Positions 1 through 7,449 of a stretch of 10,979 bases of DNA are shown here, one piece after another. The notes beneath the pieces are model-generated. The model was not told the DNA's origin and ran no database searches. It saw nothing but the letters and a program-made list of their open reading frames with translations. Both the position numbers and the translations under genes were made by a program. The DNA is taken from NCBI GenBank assembly GCA_947631755.1, contig CANRMO010000072.1, forward strand, positions 1-10,979, read 5' to 3'. Numbering within the stretch: position 1 is the first letter of the stretch; every line of letters begins with the position of its first letter. Origin of the DNA: an uncultured Lachnospiraceae bacterium (GTDB lineage: Bacteria; Bacillota; Clostridia; Lachnospirales; Lachnospiraceae).

Positions 1-1
1 T

Positions 2-244
2 GAGAGCCGTTTCGATGAGACGGTCGGCGAGCGGGAAGTCCTGATGGCGGACAACATCTCAAATGCGCGCAAATTCGAGATCCGCACCCCCGACGTCCGG
101 GTGGAAGTCAGCCCTGAGCGCACCGACCTGGTGGAGACGCGCGTCATCGACGGCGTCCCCTGCCTCGTCATTGAGATCAATGACCTGGTAGAAGTCAACG
201 GCATACAGATCGTGTCAGAGGCAGCCAGCCACGCCGGGCCTTAA
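2..244 (+). CDS. DUF4317 family protein, C-terminal end (partial)
   Basis: The first 80 codons visible in this frame are open from the window edge to a TAA at 242-244, so the gene begins outside the window. The ATG at 44 is internal, because the upstream codons continue the same conserved block (FDETVGEREVL). The tail contains FEIRTPDVRV, PERTDLVETRVIDG and LVIEINDLVEVNGI. I recognise these as the conserved C-terminus of DUF4317, a family of about 400 residues common in Lachnospiraceae and of unknown biochemical role. No membrane segment is visible in this part. The gene converges on cysK with only 32 bases between the stop codons. The family call rests on remembered conservation of this tail; no function is proposed. 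Confidence 0.72.
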   Translation, partial: ESRFDETVGEREVLMADNISNARKFEIRTPDVRVEVSPERTDLVETRVIDGVPCLVIEINDLVEVNGIQIVSEAASHAGP

Positions 245-276
245 AATGAGTGGATACGGCCGACTTTTAAACATTC

Positions 277-1206
277 CTACTCGGAAAACATCGGTGTTGA
301 CAGATACCGGTCGCCCGTATCCGGCAGCAGAGCCACGATGACTTTCCCTTTATTCTCCGGGCGCTTAGCCAGCTGGGCCGCCGCCCACACGGCGGCGCCG
401 GAGGAAATGCCGACCAGGACGCCCTCTCTGCGACCGATCTCCCGCCCGGTGGCGAAGGCATCTTCATTTTCTACCGTGATGATCTCATCATAGATTTCTG
501 TATTCAGCACATCCGGCACAAAGCCCGCACCGATCCCCTGGATCTTATGAGCCCCCGCCGTCCCCGCAGAGAGCACTGGGGATGAGGCCGGTTCAACAGC
601 AGCCACCCGGATATCCGGATTTTTCGACTTCAGATACTCACCCACGCCGGTCACTGTTCCGCCGGTTCCCACACCCGCGACAAAAATATCCACCTTTCCG
701 TCTGTGTCCTCCCAGATCTCCGGCCCTGTCGTCTTCCTGTGCGCCTGCGGATTCAGTTTATTGACAAACTGACCCGGGATAAAGCTGCCCGGGATCTCCG
801 CCGCCAGCTCATCCGCCTTAGCGATGGCCCCTTTCATTCCCTTTGCCCCGTCTGTCAAAACCAGCTCTGCCCCGTAAGCTTTCATCAGATTTCTTCTCTC
901 AATGCTCATCGTCTCCGGCATAGTGATGATAACGCGGATACCGAGAGACGCTGCGACCGACGCCAGGCCAATGCCTGTGTTGCCACTGGTGGGTTCGATG
1001 ATCACCGAATCCTCTGTCAGAATCCCCTGTTCCCATGCATTCTCGATAATTTCCCTGGCGATGCGGTCTTTCACGCTCCCCGCCGGATTAAAATATTCCA
1101 GTTTCGCCAGAATCGCCGCTTCCAGATTATGCGCCCTGGCATAATTTCCCAGTTCAAGAAGCGGGGTATTTCCCACTAACTGCGCAACATTTTTATAAAC
1201 CTTCAT
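277..1206 (-). CDS. cysK: Cysteine synthase A (O-acetylserine sulfhydrylase)
   Basis: This is a PLP-dependent enzyme that makes L-cysteine and acetate from O-acetylserine and sulfide in the cytoplasm, the last step of cysteine biosynthesis. At 309 residues it has the normal CysK length. Visible landmarks are NPAGSVKDR with the PLP lysine at residue 46, the substrate loop TSGNTGIG at 73-80, the phosphate-binding GTGGT at 180-184, and GISSGAA around 267-272, whose serine contacts the PLP ring nitrogen. The N-terminus (VAQLVGNTPLLEL) is typical. The start ATG at 1206-1204 is preceded by an AGGAGGC ribosome binding site (1214-1220), so the start is secure. No cysE lies next to it. The gene is preceded by its own promoter and a dyad consistent with control by cysteine or sulfur status. 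CysK and the close relative CysM or cystathionine beta-synthase share this fold, but the length and motifs favour CysK. The stop is TAG. Confidence 0.95.
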   Translation of the reverse strand: MKVYKNVAQLVGNTPLLELGNYARAHNLEAAILAKLEYFNPAGSVKDRIAREIIENAWEQGILTEDSVIIEPTSGNTGIGLASVAASLGIRVIITMPETMSIERRNLMKAYGAELVLTDGAKGMKGAIAKADELAAEIPGSFIPGQFVNKLNPQAHRKTTGPEIWEDTDGKVDIFVAGVGTGGTVTGVGEYLKSKNPDIRVAAVEPASSPVLSAGTAGAHKIQGIGAGFVPDVLNTEIYDEIITVENEDAFATGREIGRREGVLVGISSGAAVWAAAQLAKRPENKGKVIVALLPDTGDRYLSTPMFSE

Positions 1207-1235
1207 CTGTGTTGCCTCCTCTCTCCATTTCCTAT

Positions 1236-1260
1236 ATTTCCTACTAAAATAATATGAAAT
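1236..1260. promoter_or_regulatory. Imperfect 25-base dyad, probable repressor operator of cysK
   Basis: The two ends ATTTC and GAAAT are perfect complements. In all 18 of 25 positions match the reverse complement, with TA steps spaced symmetrically. The dyad lies just downstream of the cysK -10 box, where a bound protein would block initiation or clearance. A CCTACTA element occurs here (1240-1246) and again as a direct copy overlapping the -10 region (1269-1275). This arrangement resembles Rrf2-family (CymR/IscR-like) operators seen upstream of sulfur genes in Firmicutes. The dyad is seen directly; the regulator is inferred. Confidence 0.5.
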
Positions 1261-1271
1261 ATATTATACCT

Positions 1272-1300
1272 ACTATAACTTATTTATTCCGTTTTGTCAA
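1272..1300 (-). promoter_or_regulatory. Promoter of cysK
   Basis: On the minus strand a perfect -35 TTGACA (1300-1295) is followed after 17 bases by TATAGT (1277-1272). Transcription would start near 1265 and give a leader of about 60 bases that includes the operator-like dyad and the ribosome binding site. A TATAAT sequence slightly downstream (1268-1263) is too far from the -35 to be the first choice. Confidence 0.7.
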
Positions 1301-1345
1301 CCAGTATACAAAGACGGTAAAGTGGTTTGGTTTCTAAAACCTCTC

Positions 1346-1374
1346 TTGACCCTAAATTATTTCTTTGATAAAAT
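1346..1374 (+). promoter_or_regulatory. Promoter of the hybrid sensor kinase gene
   Basis: TTGACC at 1346-1351 and TAAAAT at 1369-1374 are separated by exactly 17 bases. The expected start near 1381 leaves a leader of about 40 bases. A short perfect dyad, GGTTT-CTA-AAACC (1329-1341), sits five bases upstream of the -35 and could be an activator or regulator site, though it is short enough to be chance. Confidence 0.6.
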
Positions 1375-1422
1375 AATATTGTTAAAGATAACTCATCGCA
1401 CGAAACAGGGAGATGAATCCGA

Positions 1423-3174
1423 ATGCAGACTAGAAGGGGCACGTTAAAAAAAATCATATTTGCAATCATACTGATCATTATGATCGTATTTGCATTTGCC
1501 AATTTTATATACAGAAATAACGAGCGCATTATATCCCAGAACACCGAATACATAACAGAGGCGTCCAAGCAGAAAGCACAGAGGATAAACTATATACTGC
1601 GGGATGCCCAAAACAACATCAATATCCTCGCCTACCTCTATGGACAGACCATCACAGAGGATGAGGAAGTAAACATGGACGATCTCCGGCATATGGCAGA
1701 CAGCTCTCCCTTTGCTTTCATACAATTTGCTGACAAAAACGGCCGGGACGTAGATGAATCAGGCAAAGTCAATGATGTCTCGAAAAAGGACTATTTTATC
1801 CGCGGTATGCGGGGGGAGAGCGGCATAAGCGCCATGACAAACTCAATCCTCACCGACGGCAAACTCGTTTTGTTCTACGCCCCCCTCGAAGTAAATCATA
1901 AGATCATCGGGGTTCTCATGGGGCTCTACCAGGAAAAACAACTAGAAGAATTGCTCTATTCTGCCTACTTTAACGAGCCCAACAGATCTTATCTATGTAC
2001 CCGGGACGGAACCGTGATCGCCGGGTCGCTGGACACTGAAAATCTGGATAATATCATCACTTATTTCACTGTCGATAACTATCTCCGCGCAAAAGATAAC
2101 ACTGAACTGATCCGGTCCATAAACGAGGGCACCCCTTACAACTTCCGCTACGATGGCCGCTCCGGCCCGGGTATCGCCTATGTGACCGGAATCGAAAACT
2201 CGGATTTTGTCCTCTGCCAGATCTTTCCTTCAAATGTCACAAAACGAATGTCAAACGCCGCTAACTCAAGAGGCGCCATCCTGGCGGCACAGCTGATTGT
2301 TGCGCTTGTCCTTTATATTATTATATTACTTATGACAGACAGCCGGAACAAAAAACGGCTCATCCTGGAAAACAAAGAGATGTCTTATGTGATCGCGGGC
2401 ACAACGAATCTTTTCGACCGCTTTATTTTCGTCGACCTTGAAAATAATACTTACAAATATCTGGTGGGCACCTGCCCGCGGAATGCCGCCATACCGCCTG
2501 AGGGAAACTATCCGCAGCTTCTCAGCCATCTGCTCTCTGCCATGGCTGACCCCGAAGAACAGGCAAATATGGGCGAGGAACTCAGAGCAGACAATATACA
2601 GCAAAAACTGGGAGAATCACTCTCAAACCTCAGCTACGAATACTGCATCGAGCGCAACCAGAGACAGTGGGAAGGCCTGAGTATCATATGCCTGAAACGG
2701 AAAGGGGGCGTCGCCACACAGCTTTTGTATACGCGCCAGAATGTAACAGCGTCTAAAATTGAAGAACTGGAAACAAATATCGCCCTCCGGGAATCTTTCC
2801 AGGCCGCAAAGGCCGCCAACCAGGCAAAGAGCGATTTTCTCTCTCATATGTCCCACGACATACGCACGCCGATGAACGCGATCATGGGCATGACCGATAT
2901 CGCCGCCATGAATGTGGATGACCCGGCCAAGATCACAGACTGTCTGGACAAGATCGCAATTTCGAGCCACCATCTGCTCGGCCTGATCAACGAGATTCTG
3001 GATATGTCCAAGATTGAGAGCGGCAAAATGGTGCTCTCAGAGGAAGAATTTAGTCTCACAGATGCAACGGAAAACCTTCTGTCCATCATGCTTCCTGAAA
3101 TCGAGAAGAAAAAACAGAACCTTTCCATTGATATCAACAATATCACCCACCATTATGTGATCGGCGATCTGTAG
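1423..3174 (+). CDS. Hybrid sensor histidine kinase, N-terminal part: dCache sensor plus HisKA (ends at premature TAG)
   Basis: This is the 583-residue front half of a membrane sensor kinase. TM1 is at about 10-29, an extracytoplasmic double-Cache-like sensor at about 30-285 and TM2 at about 286-304. A cytoplasmic PAS-like or linker region follows at about 320-440, then a coiled linker. The HisKA dimerisation domain contains FLSHMSHDIRTPMNAIMG, with the phospho-acceptor histidine at 478. The start follows a GGGAG site (1408-1412) by 10 bases. Translation stops at TAG 3172-3174 after GDL, just before the N-box of the ATPase domain. The product as written could dimerise and sense ligand but could not bind ATP or autophosphorylate. 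The following frame-matched segment (3202-3984) supplies exactly the missing domains, so both belong to one ancestral gene of 853 codons. A likely original codon is CAG (Gln), one C-to-T change away. The sensed ligand cannot be told; Cache domains usually bind small metabolites. Confidence 0.85.
   Translation: MQTRRGTLKKIIFAIILIIMIVFAFANFIYRNNERIISQNTEYITEASKQKAQRINYILRDAQNNINILAYLYGQTITEDEEVNMDDLRHMADSSPFAFIQFADKNGRDVDESGKVNDVSKKDYFIRGMRGESGISAMTNSILTDGKLVLFYAPLEVNHKIIGVLMGLYQEKQLEELLYSAYFNEPNRSYLCTRDGTVIAGSLDTENLDNIITYFTVDNYLRAKDNTELIRSINEGTPYNFRYDGRSGPGIAYVTGIENSDFVLCQIFPSNVTKRMSNAANSRGAILAAQLIVALVLYIIILLMTDSRNKKRLILENKEMSYVIAGTTNLFDRFIFVDLENNTYKYLVGTCPRNAAIPPEGNYPQLLSHLLSAMADPEEQANMGEELRADNIQQKLGESLSNLSYEYCIERNQRQWEGLSIICLKRKGGVATQLLYTRQNVTASKIEELETNIALRESFQAAKAANQAKSDFLSHMSHDIRTPMNAIMGMTDIAAMNVDDPAKITDCLDKIAISSHHLLGLINEILDMSKIESGKMVLSEEEFSLTDATENLLSIMLPEIEKKKQNLSIDINNITHHYVIGDL
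3172..3174 (+). other. In-frame amber codon interrupting the hybrid kinase gene
   Basis: The frame opened at 1423 continues without shift past this TAG to the TAA at 3982-3984. Codons on both sides encode continuous conserved sequence: GDL, then stop, then RIQQIFVNIMSNSVKYT, the N-box. The normal residue here is commonly Gln or another N-box residue (GDxxRIQQI). TAG is also the terminator of cysK in this window, so general amber reassignment is unlikely. A point nonsense mutation or a sequencing error are the simplest explanations. Confidence 0.9.
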
Positions 3175-3201
3175 CGGATCCAGCAGATATTTGTCAACAT
3201 C

Positions 3202-3984
3202 ATGAGCAATTCTGTGAAATATACCCCTGAGGGCGGGAACATCTCTCTGACAGTCAACGAAAAGACATCAAGAGCTATAAATAAGAGCCTCTATGAATTT
3301 GTTTTTACGGATGACGGCATCGGGATGGACAGCAAGTTCCTTGAGAAGCTGTTTGACCCCTTTACCCGGGCAGAGGATCTCTACGGCGGGCAGACAGAGG
3401 GAACCGGGCTGGGAATGACCATCACAAAAAACATTGTCAATATGATGAACGGAGACATACAGGTGAAGAGCGCTCCCGGCAAAGGCTCCGAGTTTACTGT
3501 GTCTCTCTTTCTGGAATACTGCAACAAAGACGCCGCAGAGGAAGACCTTGCTTCCAAAAGCACGGAAATTGACACAGAACATGAGACGGCAGAGAGAGAT
3601 TACACCGGGAAGAAAATCCTTCTTGTAGAGGACAACGAGCTCAACACAGAGATTGCTGTTGAAATCCTGCAGATGTTTGGGTTCACGGTTGAAACTGCTG
3701 TTGACGGCTTAGAGGCGGTCAACTGCGTGACCGCCTCCGAAGAAAATTATTACGACCTCATCCTTATGGATATCCAGATGCCCAACATGAACGGCTACGA
3801 CGCCACCTGTGCAATCCGCGCCCTGGACCGCGAAGATTCGAAGACAATGCCTATCATCGCCATGAGTGCCAACGCCTTTGCCGACGATATCCGCAAATCA
3901 AAAAAATCGGGAATGAACGCCCATATAGCAAAACCCATTGAGATACCAAAACTGATGGAATGCATTGGTCAGTGGGTAAAGTAA
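3202..3984 (+). CDS. Hybrid sensor histidine kinase, C-terminal part: HATPase_c plus receiver domain
   Basis: This is a 260-residue segment in the same frame as the upstream kinase half. It carries the ATPase domain: the end of the N-box NSVKYT at residues 3-8, G1 DDGIGMD at 37-43, F-box FDPFTR at 51-56 and G2 GTGLGM at 67-72. A linker follows, then a CheY-like receiver (about 137-258) with acidic pair Glu143-Asp144, phospho-acceptor Asp190 in LILMDIQMP, Ser222 and Lys244. The ATG at 3202 is only the first available start. It has no convincing ribosome binding site, lies 27 bases after the TAG and removes the first helix turn of the ATPase domain, so independent expression is doubtful. Reinitiation after the TAG is possible but unproven. 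No Hpt or DNA-binding output domain is present, so the phosphoryl group would have to pass to a separate partner. It is best read as the remainder of a broken gene. Confidence 0.8.
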   Translation: MSNSVKYTPEGGNISLTVNEKTSRAINKSLYEFVFTDDGIGMDSKFLEKLFDPFTRAEDLYGGQTEGTGLGMTITKNIVNMMNGDIQVKSAPGKGSEFTVSLFLEYCNKDAAEEDLASKSTEIDTEHETAERDYTGKKILLVEDNELNTEIAVEILQMFGFTVETAVDGLEAVNCVTASEENYYDLILMDIQMPNMNGYDATCAIRALDREDSKTMPIIAMSANAFADDIRKSKKSGMNAHIAKPIEIPKLMECIGQWVK

Positions 3985-3998
3985 CCGGATCCGGTCAC
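3981..3998. terminator. GC-rich hairpin between the convergent kinase and hydrolase genes (weak terminator candidate)
   Basis: The perfect 12-base palindrome ACCGGATCCGGT (3984-3995) extends on the minus strand to a 7-pair stem with a GATC loop and one G-U pair. It is followed there by only UUUA. It overlaps the kinase stop codon and lies 25 bases after the hydrolase stop. The U-run is short, so termination would be inefficient on either strand. Confidence 0.3.
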
Positions 3999-4022
3999 TC
4001 CAGCCTGCCCCATATCATCCCC

Positions 4023-4526
4023 TCAATCACAGATCTCTATCTGGCACATTTTCATCGTAGTGAGGGCGGCAGCATGGCTCTCCGGCGTCACCCCGGCGCA
4101 GCAGCTGGCATCTACCTGCACCCGGATCTCGGGATAGCACGCCTTGATGATCAGCGCATTGGAAACCACGCAGATATCTGTGCACAGCCCCACAAGCTCC
4201 ACATCCTCCAGATCATACTTCCCCCAGTCCATATAACCAAAACACGGCTTATCAATATAAATCGCTCCCGGAACCGCGAGCCCCTCTGCGATCTCCCAGC
4301 CCTCCGTTCCCCGGATACAGTGCTCCACTGGCAGATGTCTCCCCTCATTTGTCTCAAGGTAATCGCTCTCGTGGGTGTCTCTTGTAAATATGATCTCATC
4401 CCCTGCCTCCTGATAAGCAGCAATTTTCTTCTTTACATTTTCCACGATTGCCCCGGCCTCTTTTGTCCCGAGAGAGCCGTCAATAAAATCATTCTGCATA
4501 TCCACTACAACCAGCGTTTTCTTCAT
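4023..4526 (-). CDS. Isochorismatase-fold cysteine hydrolase, nicotinamidase-like
   Basis: This is a cytoplasmic amidohydrolase of the isochorismatase/PncA superfamily, 167 residues from the chosen start. The triad is visible: Asp9 in VVVDMQNDF, Lys93 in DKPCFGY and nucleophile Cys119 in GLCTDICVVSNAL. A metal site of the nicotinamidase type is also present: Asp50 and His52 in TRDTH, and His69 in PVEHC, with the usual HCIRGTEG following. Metal ligands favour nicotinamidase (nicotinamide to nicotinate, NAD salvage) over isochorismatase, but substrates in this superfamily vary and the second histidine of the D-x-H-x5-H motif is replaced. An in-frame ATG lies 12 bases upstream (4538). I prefer 4526 because GGAGGG sits five bases before it, inside the longer reading. 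It is the last gene of the riboswitch-controlled operon, 67 bases after the spermidine-synthase-like gene. Confidence 0.82.
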   Translation of the reverse strand: MKKTLVVVDMQNDFIDGSLGTKEAGAIVENVKKKIAAYQEAGDEIIFTRDTHESDYLETNEGRHLPVEHCIRGTEGWEIAEGLAVPGAIYIDKPCFGYMDWGKYDLEDVELVGLCTDICVVSNALIIKACYPEIRVQVDASCCAGVTPESHAAALTTMKMCQIEICD

Positions 4527-4593
4527 TTTTCCCTCCATTCGCGCACACCTTTCACTCTGTCTCCTGCGCCAGCCAGGTTCATTCCTCTGCCCG

Positions 4594-6189
4594 TCAGCCC
4601 CCCACCGTTTCCAGCAGTCTCTTCACCCCGCCCTCTTCATACGCATCCCGGTAATACTCCACTTCCTCCCGGATCAGGCCATCGATCACCCGCATCCCAA
4701 GCAGTTCCACCGGAGCCTTGTCATCCGTCATAATATAATTTCCCGGCTCATAAAGCTTCATGTTGTTTCTAATTTTCCTCAACAGTCCCCCGAGCACCAC
4801 GTCCGTCTCTCTCTGCGTCCCGGCCTCAAACCGCTCCAGAGTGTCCCCGGAATCAAAGACATACAGAATGCGGTTTGTGCAGTTCGGCACATCCACCTGG
4901 TAGATTTGAGAAAATACACTTCCGATCGTGTCTGCCAGATACTGATTGATATTTCCCTCCTCTTCTCCCCTCATATTCAGATTTACCGTCATCACGCCGC
5001 CCTCCCGCAGATGGGACTTCACTAGCGTAAAAAATTCCACCGAAGACATCTGGAATGGGATCGTGATATCCTGGTAGGCGTCAACCAATATCATATCGTA
5101 TTTTTTGTCAATCGCATGTAAGTACGCCCTGCCATCATAAGTCGTCACCTTGACCTGTTCCGGCAGTTTGAAATATGTTCTGGCAATTTCTGTGATCTTT
5201 TCATCGATCTCCACACCCTCAACCGTCGCATTCTCAAAGTACCGGCTGCACTGAATCGCAAATGTCCCGGCACCCATGCCGAGCACGAGTATGTCCAGAC
5301 TGTCCTTTTCATTGACGCCCGCCATAACCGGCGCCGCCAGCATATAGTCATAGCACATCCCCGTCAGCGCTTCGTCCTTTCGCAGCATAGACTGGACGCC
5401 AAAGAGCACATTAGTCGAGAGGGACACTGCACTCTCATCCTCCTTCACCTGAAGATAATTGTACACCGATTCCCCCTCATAAGCCAGCCCCTTATCCCAG
5501 AAAGCAAAACTGCCGGAAAAGCCGCCCGCGCAGCACAGCACAAAGAGAACGGCCCCGGCCGCCGCCAGCCGGCTCTTCTTTTTCCTGCTGGCAAAATAGA
5601 CGATGGAAAGGAGCAGCAGGATCCCGGCAAATATGAGAAATGTGACTGACGTGCCAAAGGCCGGTATCGTCACAAAGGTCGGCACAAAAGTTCCGATAAT
5701 GCTCCCCACCGTATTGGAGGCGTTTAACATGCCAACCGTCTTTCCGCTGTCATCCAGGCTCTCCACTGTATACTTGACGAGAGAGGGCGTCACCGTCCCC
5801 AACAGAAACAGCGGGAACACAAAAATCACCATACACGCCGCGAAGGCCGCCCACACAAGGAAATTGCTGCTCACAGAAAATATGAGCAGGGCAGAGATCC
5901 CCAGTATGATATATTTTCCCACAACCGGTATCGCCGCGATCCAGACCGCCGCCACCACTATTCTGCGGTACAGCCTGTCCGGATCGGGGTTGCGGTCTGC
6001 CGCCCGGCCGCCATAGATATTCCCCAGTGCCATGGCGATCATGATCGTCCCAATGATAATCGTCCACACGATCTGGGAAGAGCTAAAATACGGTGCCAGC
6101 AGGCGGCTCGCGCCGAGCTCCACCGCCATCACGGACATCCCCGCAAAAAATTCCGTCAAAAAAAGGTATGCCTTATTTTTTAAAATCAT
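4594..6189 (-). CDS. Membrane-fused spermidine synthase-like protein
   Basis: This is a 531-residue two-part protein. The first ~220 residues are a multi-helix integral membrane region: hydrophobic stretches near 7-30, 40-60, 78-104, 108-131, 155-175, 181-200 and 207-222, with a basic RKKKSR loop at 202-207. It opens with the family-typical EFFAGMSVMAVELGASRLLAPYF. The rest is a soluble aminopropyltransferase/methyltransferase-like domain. It has the nucleotide-binding VLGMGAGTF (302-310), the ribose-binding acid in GVEIDE (325-330) and the acidic active-site strand LVDAYQDITIPF (368-379). In true spermidine synthases the last motif supplies the catalytic aspartate; here Asp370 and Asp374 are candidates. 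Known relatives are fused polyamine-synthase-like proteins in many Clostridia; whether they make spermidine is generally untested. The start is supported by GGAGAG just upstream. It follows the AICAR formyltransferase by 43 bases and precedes the cysteine hydrolase, so it is probably co-transcribed under the ZTP riboswitch. Confidence 0.82.
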   Translation of the reverse strand: MILKNKAYLFLTEFFAGMSVMAVELGASRLLAPYFSSSQIVWTIIIGTIMIAMALGNIYGGRAADRNPDPDRLYRRIVVAAVWIAAIPVVGKYIILGISALLIFSVSSNFLVWAAFAACMVIFVFPLFLLGTVTPSLVKYTVESLDDSGKTVGMLNASNTVGSIIGTFVPTFVTIPAFGTSVTFLIFAGILLLLSIVYFASRKKKSRLAAAGAVLFVLCCAGGFSGSFAFWDKGLAYEGESVYNYLQVKEDESAVSLSTNVLFGVQSMLRKDEALTGMCYDYMLAAPVMAGVNEKDSLDILVLGMGAGTFAIQCSRYFENATVEGVEIDEKITEIARTYFKLPEQVKVTTYDGRAYLHAIDKKYDMILVDAYQDITIPFQMSSVEFFTLVKSHLREGGVMTVNLNMRGEEEGNINQYLADTIGSVFSQIYQVDVPNCTNRILYVFDSGDTLERFEAGTQRETDVVLGGLLRKIRNNMKLYEPGNYIMTDDKAPVELLGMRVIDGLIREEVEYYRDAYEEGGVKRLLETVGG

Positions 6190-6232
6190 ATTCTCTCTCC
6201 GTTCCCTCCGCTGCTCTCCTCCATACTGCCGA

Positions 6233-7411
6233 TCAGTGATGGAACAGCCTCAATCCGGTAAAGCTCATAGCGATGCCGTGCTTATTGCAGGCGTCGATAA
6301 CCTCCTGGTCGCGGATGGAACCGCCCGGCTGTGCGATATACTTAACGCCGCTGCGGAACGCCCGCTCCACATTATCGCTGAACGGGAAAAATGCATCCGA
6401 ACCACAGGTCACATCTTTCGCATACTCTCTCAGCCACGCCGCCTTTTCCTCTTTTGTGAACACCGGCGGTTTTTCAGTAAATACTTTCTCCCACTCGCCG
6501 TCCGCCAGAACATCCATATAGTCCTCACCGATATAGAGGTCAATGGCATTGTCCCTGTCTGCCCGCTTCATCTCTTCCTTAAACGGCAGGCCCAGCACCT
6601 GGGGAGACTGGCGCAAAAACCAGTTATCCGCCTTATTTCCGGCAAGCCTTGTACAGTGGATCCGGGACTGCTGCCCCGCACCGATGCCGATGGCCTGTCC
6701 GCCCCTCACAAAACAGACAGAATTCGACTGGGTATATTTCAGCGTGATCATAGAAATCGCCATGTCAATCATAGCCGACTTTGGAATCTCTTTATTTTCC
6801 GTGACGACATTGGCAAAAAAATCGTCATCGATATTTAACTCATTGCGGCCCTGTTCAAACGTGATGCCAAACACTTCTTTCCGCTCCGTCTGTTTCGGCT
6901 CATATGCCGGATCAATCTCTATGACCGCATAGTTTCCCTTTTTCTTCTCTCTCAAAATCTCCAGCGCCTCCGGCTCATATCCCGGCGCAATAATGCCGTC
7001 TGAAAACTCCCTCTTGATCATTCTGGCCGTACACACATCGCACACATCCGACAGCGCGATAAAATCGCCATAAGAGGACATGCGGTCTGCGCCCCGGGCT
7101 CTCGCATAGGCGGCAGCCAAAGGCGTCAGATCCCCCAGATCGTCCACCCAGTAAATTTTCGCCTCAACATCACTTAAAGGAAGACCGACTGCGGCTCCCG
7201 CCGGGGACACATGCTTAAAAGATGTGGCCGCGGGATGTCCTGTCGCCGCTTTCAGTTCCCTCACGAGCTGCCAGCCGTTAAAGGCATCCAGAAAGTTAAT
7301 ATAGCCGGGTTTTCCATTCAACACTTTGATTGGCAGCTCCCCTTCCTCCATAAAAATGCGGGATGGTTTCTGATTCGGGTTACAGCCATATTTCAATTCT
7401 AACTCTTTCAT
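6233..7411 (-). CDS. purH: Standalone AICAR formyltransferase (PurH C-terminal activity, no cyclohydrolase domain)
   Basis: It transfers a formyl group from 10-formyltetrahydrofolate to AICAR (ZMP), giving FAICAR, the penultimate step of IMP synthesis. At 392 residues it lacks the ~200-residue N-terminal MGS-like cyclohydrolase domain of ordinary bifunctional PurH (about 510-530). The protein begins directly with KYGCNPNQKPSRI, the motif that opens the transferase domain. The catalytic pair Lys66-His67 lies in TSFKHVSPAG. Other signatures are SNSVCFVRGGQAIGIGAGQQSRIH, shown here only in part as GGQAIGIGAGQQSR, GSDAFFPFSDNV, and the C-terminal GGSIRDQEVIDACNKHGIAM and TGLRLFHH. GGAGG precedes the ATG by 7 bases. 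The gene sits 38 bases after a PurO-like IMP cyclohydrolase, which supplies the missing activity, and both lie downstream of a ZTP riboswitch that senses its substrate nucleotide. The assignment is firm; the split from cyclohydrolase is a real feature and not a truncation, because an intact RBS and start are present. Confidence 0.93.
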   Translation of the reverse strand: MKELELKYGCNPNQKPSRIFMEEGELPIKVLNGKPGYINFLDAFNGWQLVRELKAATGHPAATSFKHVSPAGAAVGLPLSDVEAKIYWVDDLGDLTPLAAAYARARGADRMSSYGDFIALSDVCDVCTARMIKREFSDGIIAPGYEPEALEILREKKKGNYAVIEIDPAYEPKQTERKEVFGITFEQGRNELNIDDDFFANVVTENKEIPKSAMIDMAISMITLKYTQSNSVCFVRGGQAIGIGAGQQSRIHCTRLAGNKADNWFLRQSPQVLGLPFKEEMKRADRDNAIDLYIGEDYMDVLADGEWEKVFTEKPPVFTKEEKAAWLREYAKDVTCGSDAFFPFSDNVERAFRSGVKYIAQPGGSIRDQEVIDACNKHGIAMSFTGLRLFHH

Positions 7412-7449
7412 ATTTTTCCTCCATTCTCTCGCGCGCCGGGCGCACTCAA

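Noticed and set aside
245..276. TTAAAA/TTTTAA inverted repeat between DUF4317 and cysK as a bidirectional terminator
   Set aside because: Only six A-T pairs around a long loop, with no GC stem and no clean U-run.
1423..3984. Amber recoding (pyrrolysine) or alternative genetic code at the kinase TAG
   Set aside because: cysK uses TAG as its normal stop, no pyl genes are in view, and the protein family does not need an unusual residue at this N-box position.
4023..4538. Longer hydrolase start at 4538 (MEGKM...)
   Set aside because: The ribosome binding site GGAGGG lies between the two ATGs and is well placed for 4526; the extra four residues fall before the first conserved strand.
3960..4733. 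Long plus-strand open frame across the hydrolase region
   Set aside because: It is antisense to two well-supported minus-strand genes, its translation is proline/histidine-rich low-similarity sequence, and it has no ribosome binding site.
6032..6838. 268-codon plus-strand frame antisense to the spermidine-synthase-like and AICAR formyltransferase genes
   Set aside because: A shadow of strongly conserved minus-strand coding sequence, with no recognisable domain and no RBS.
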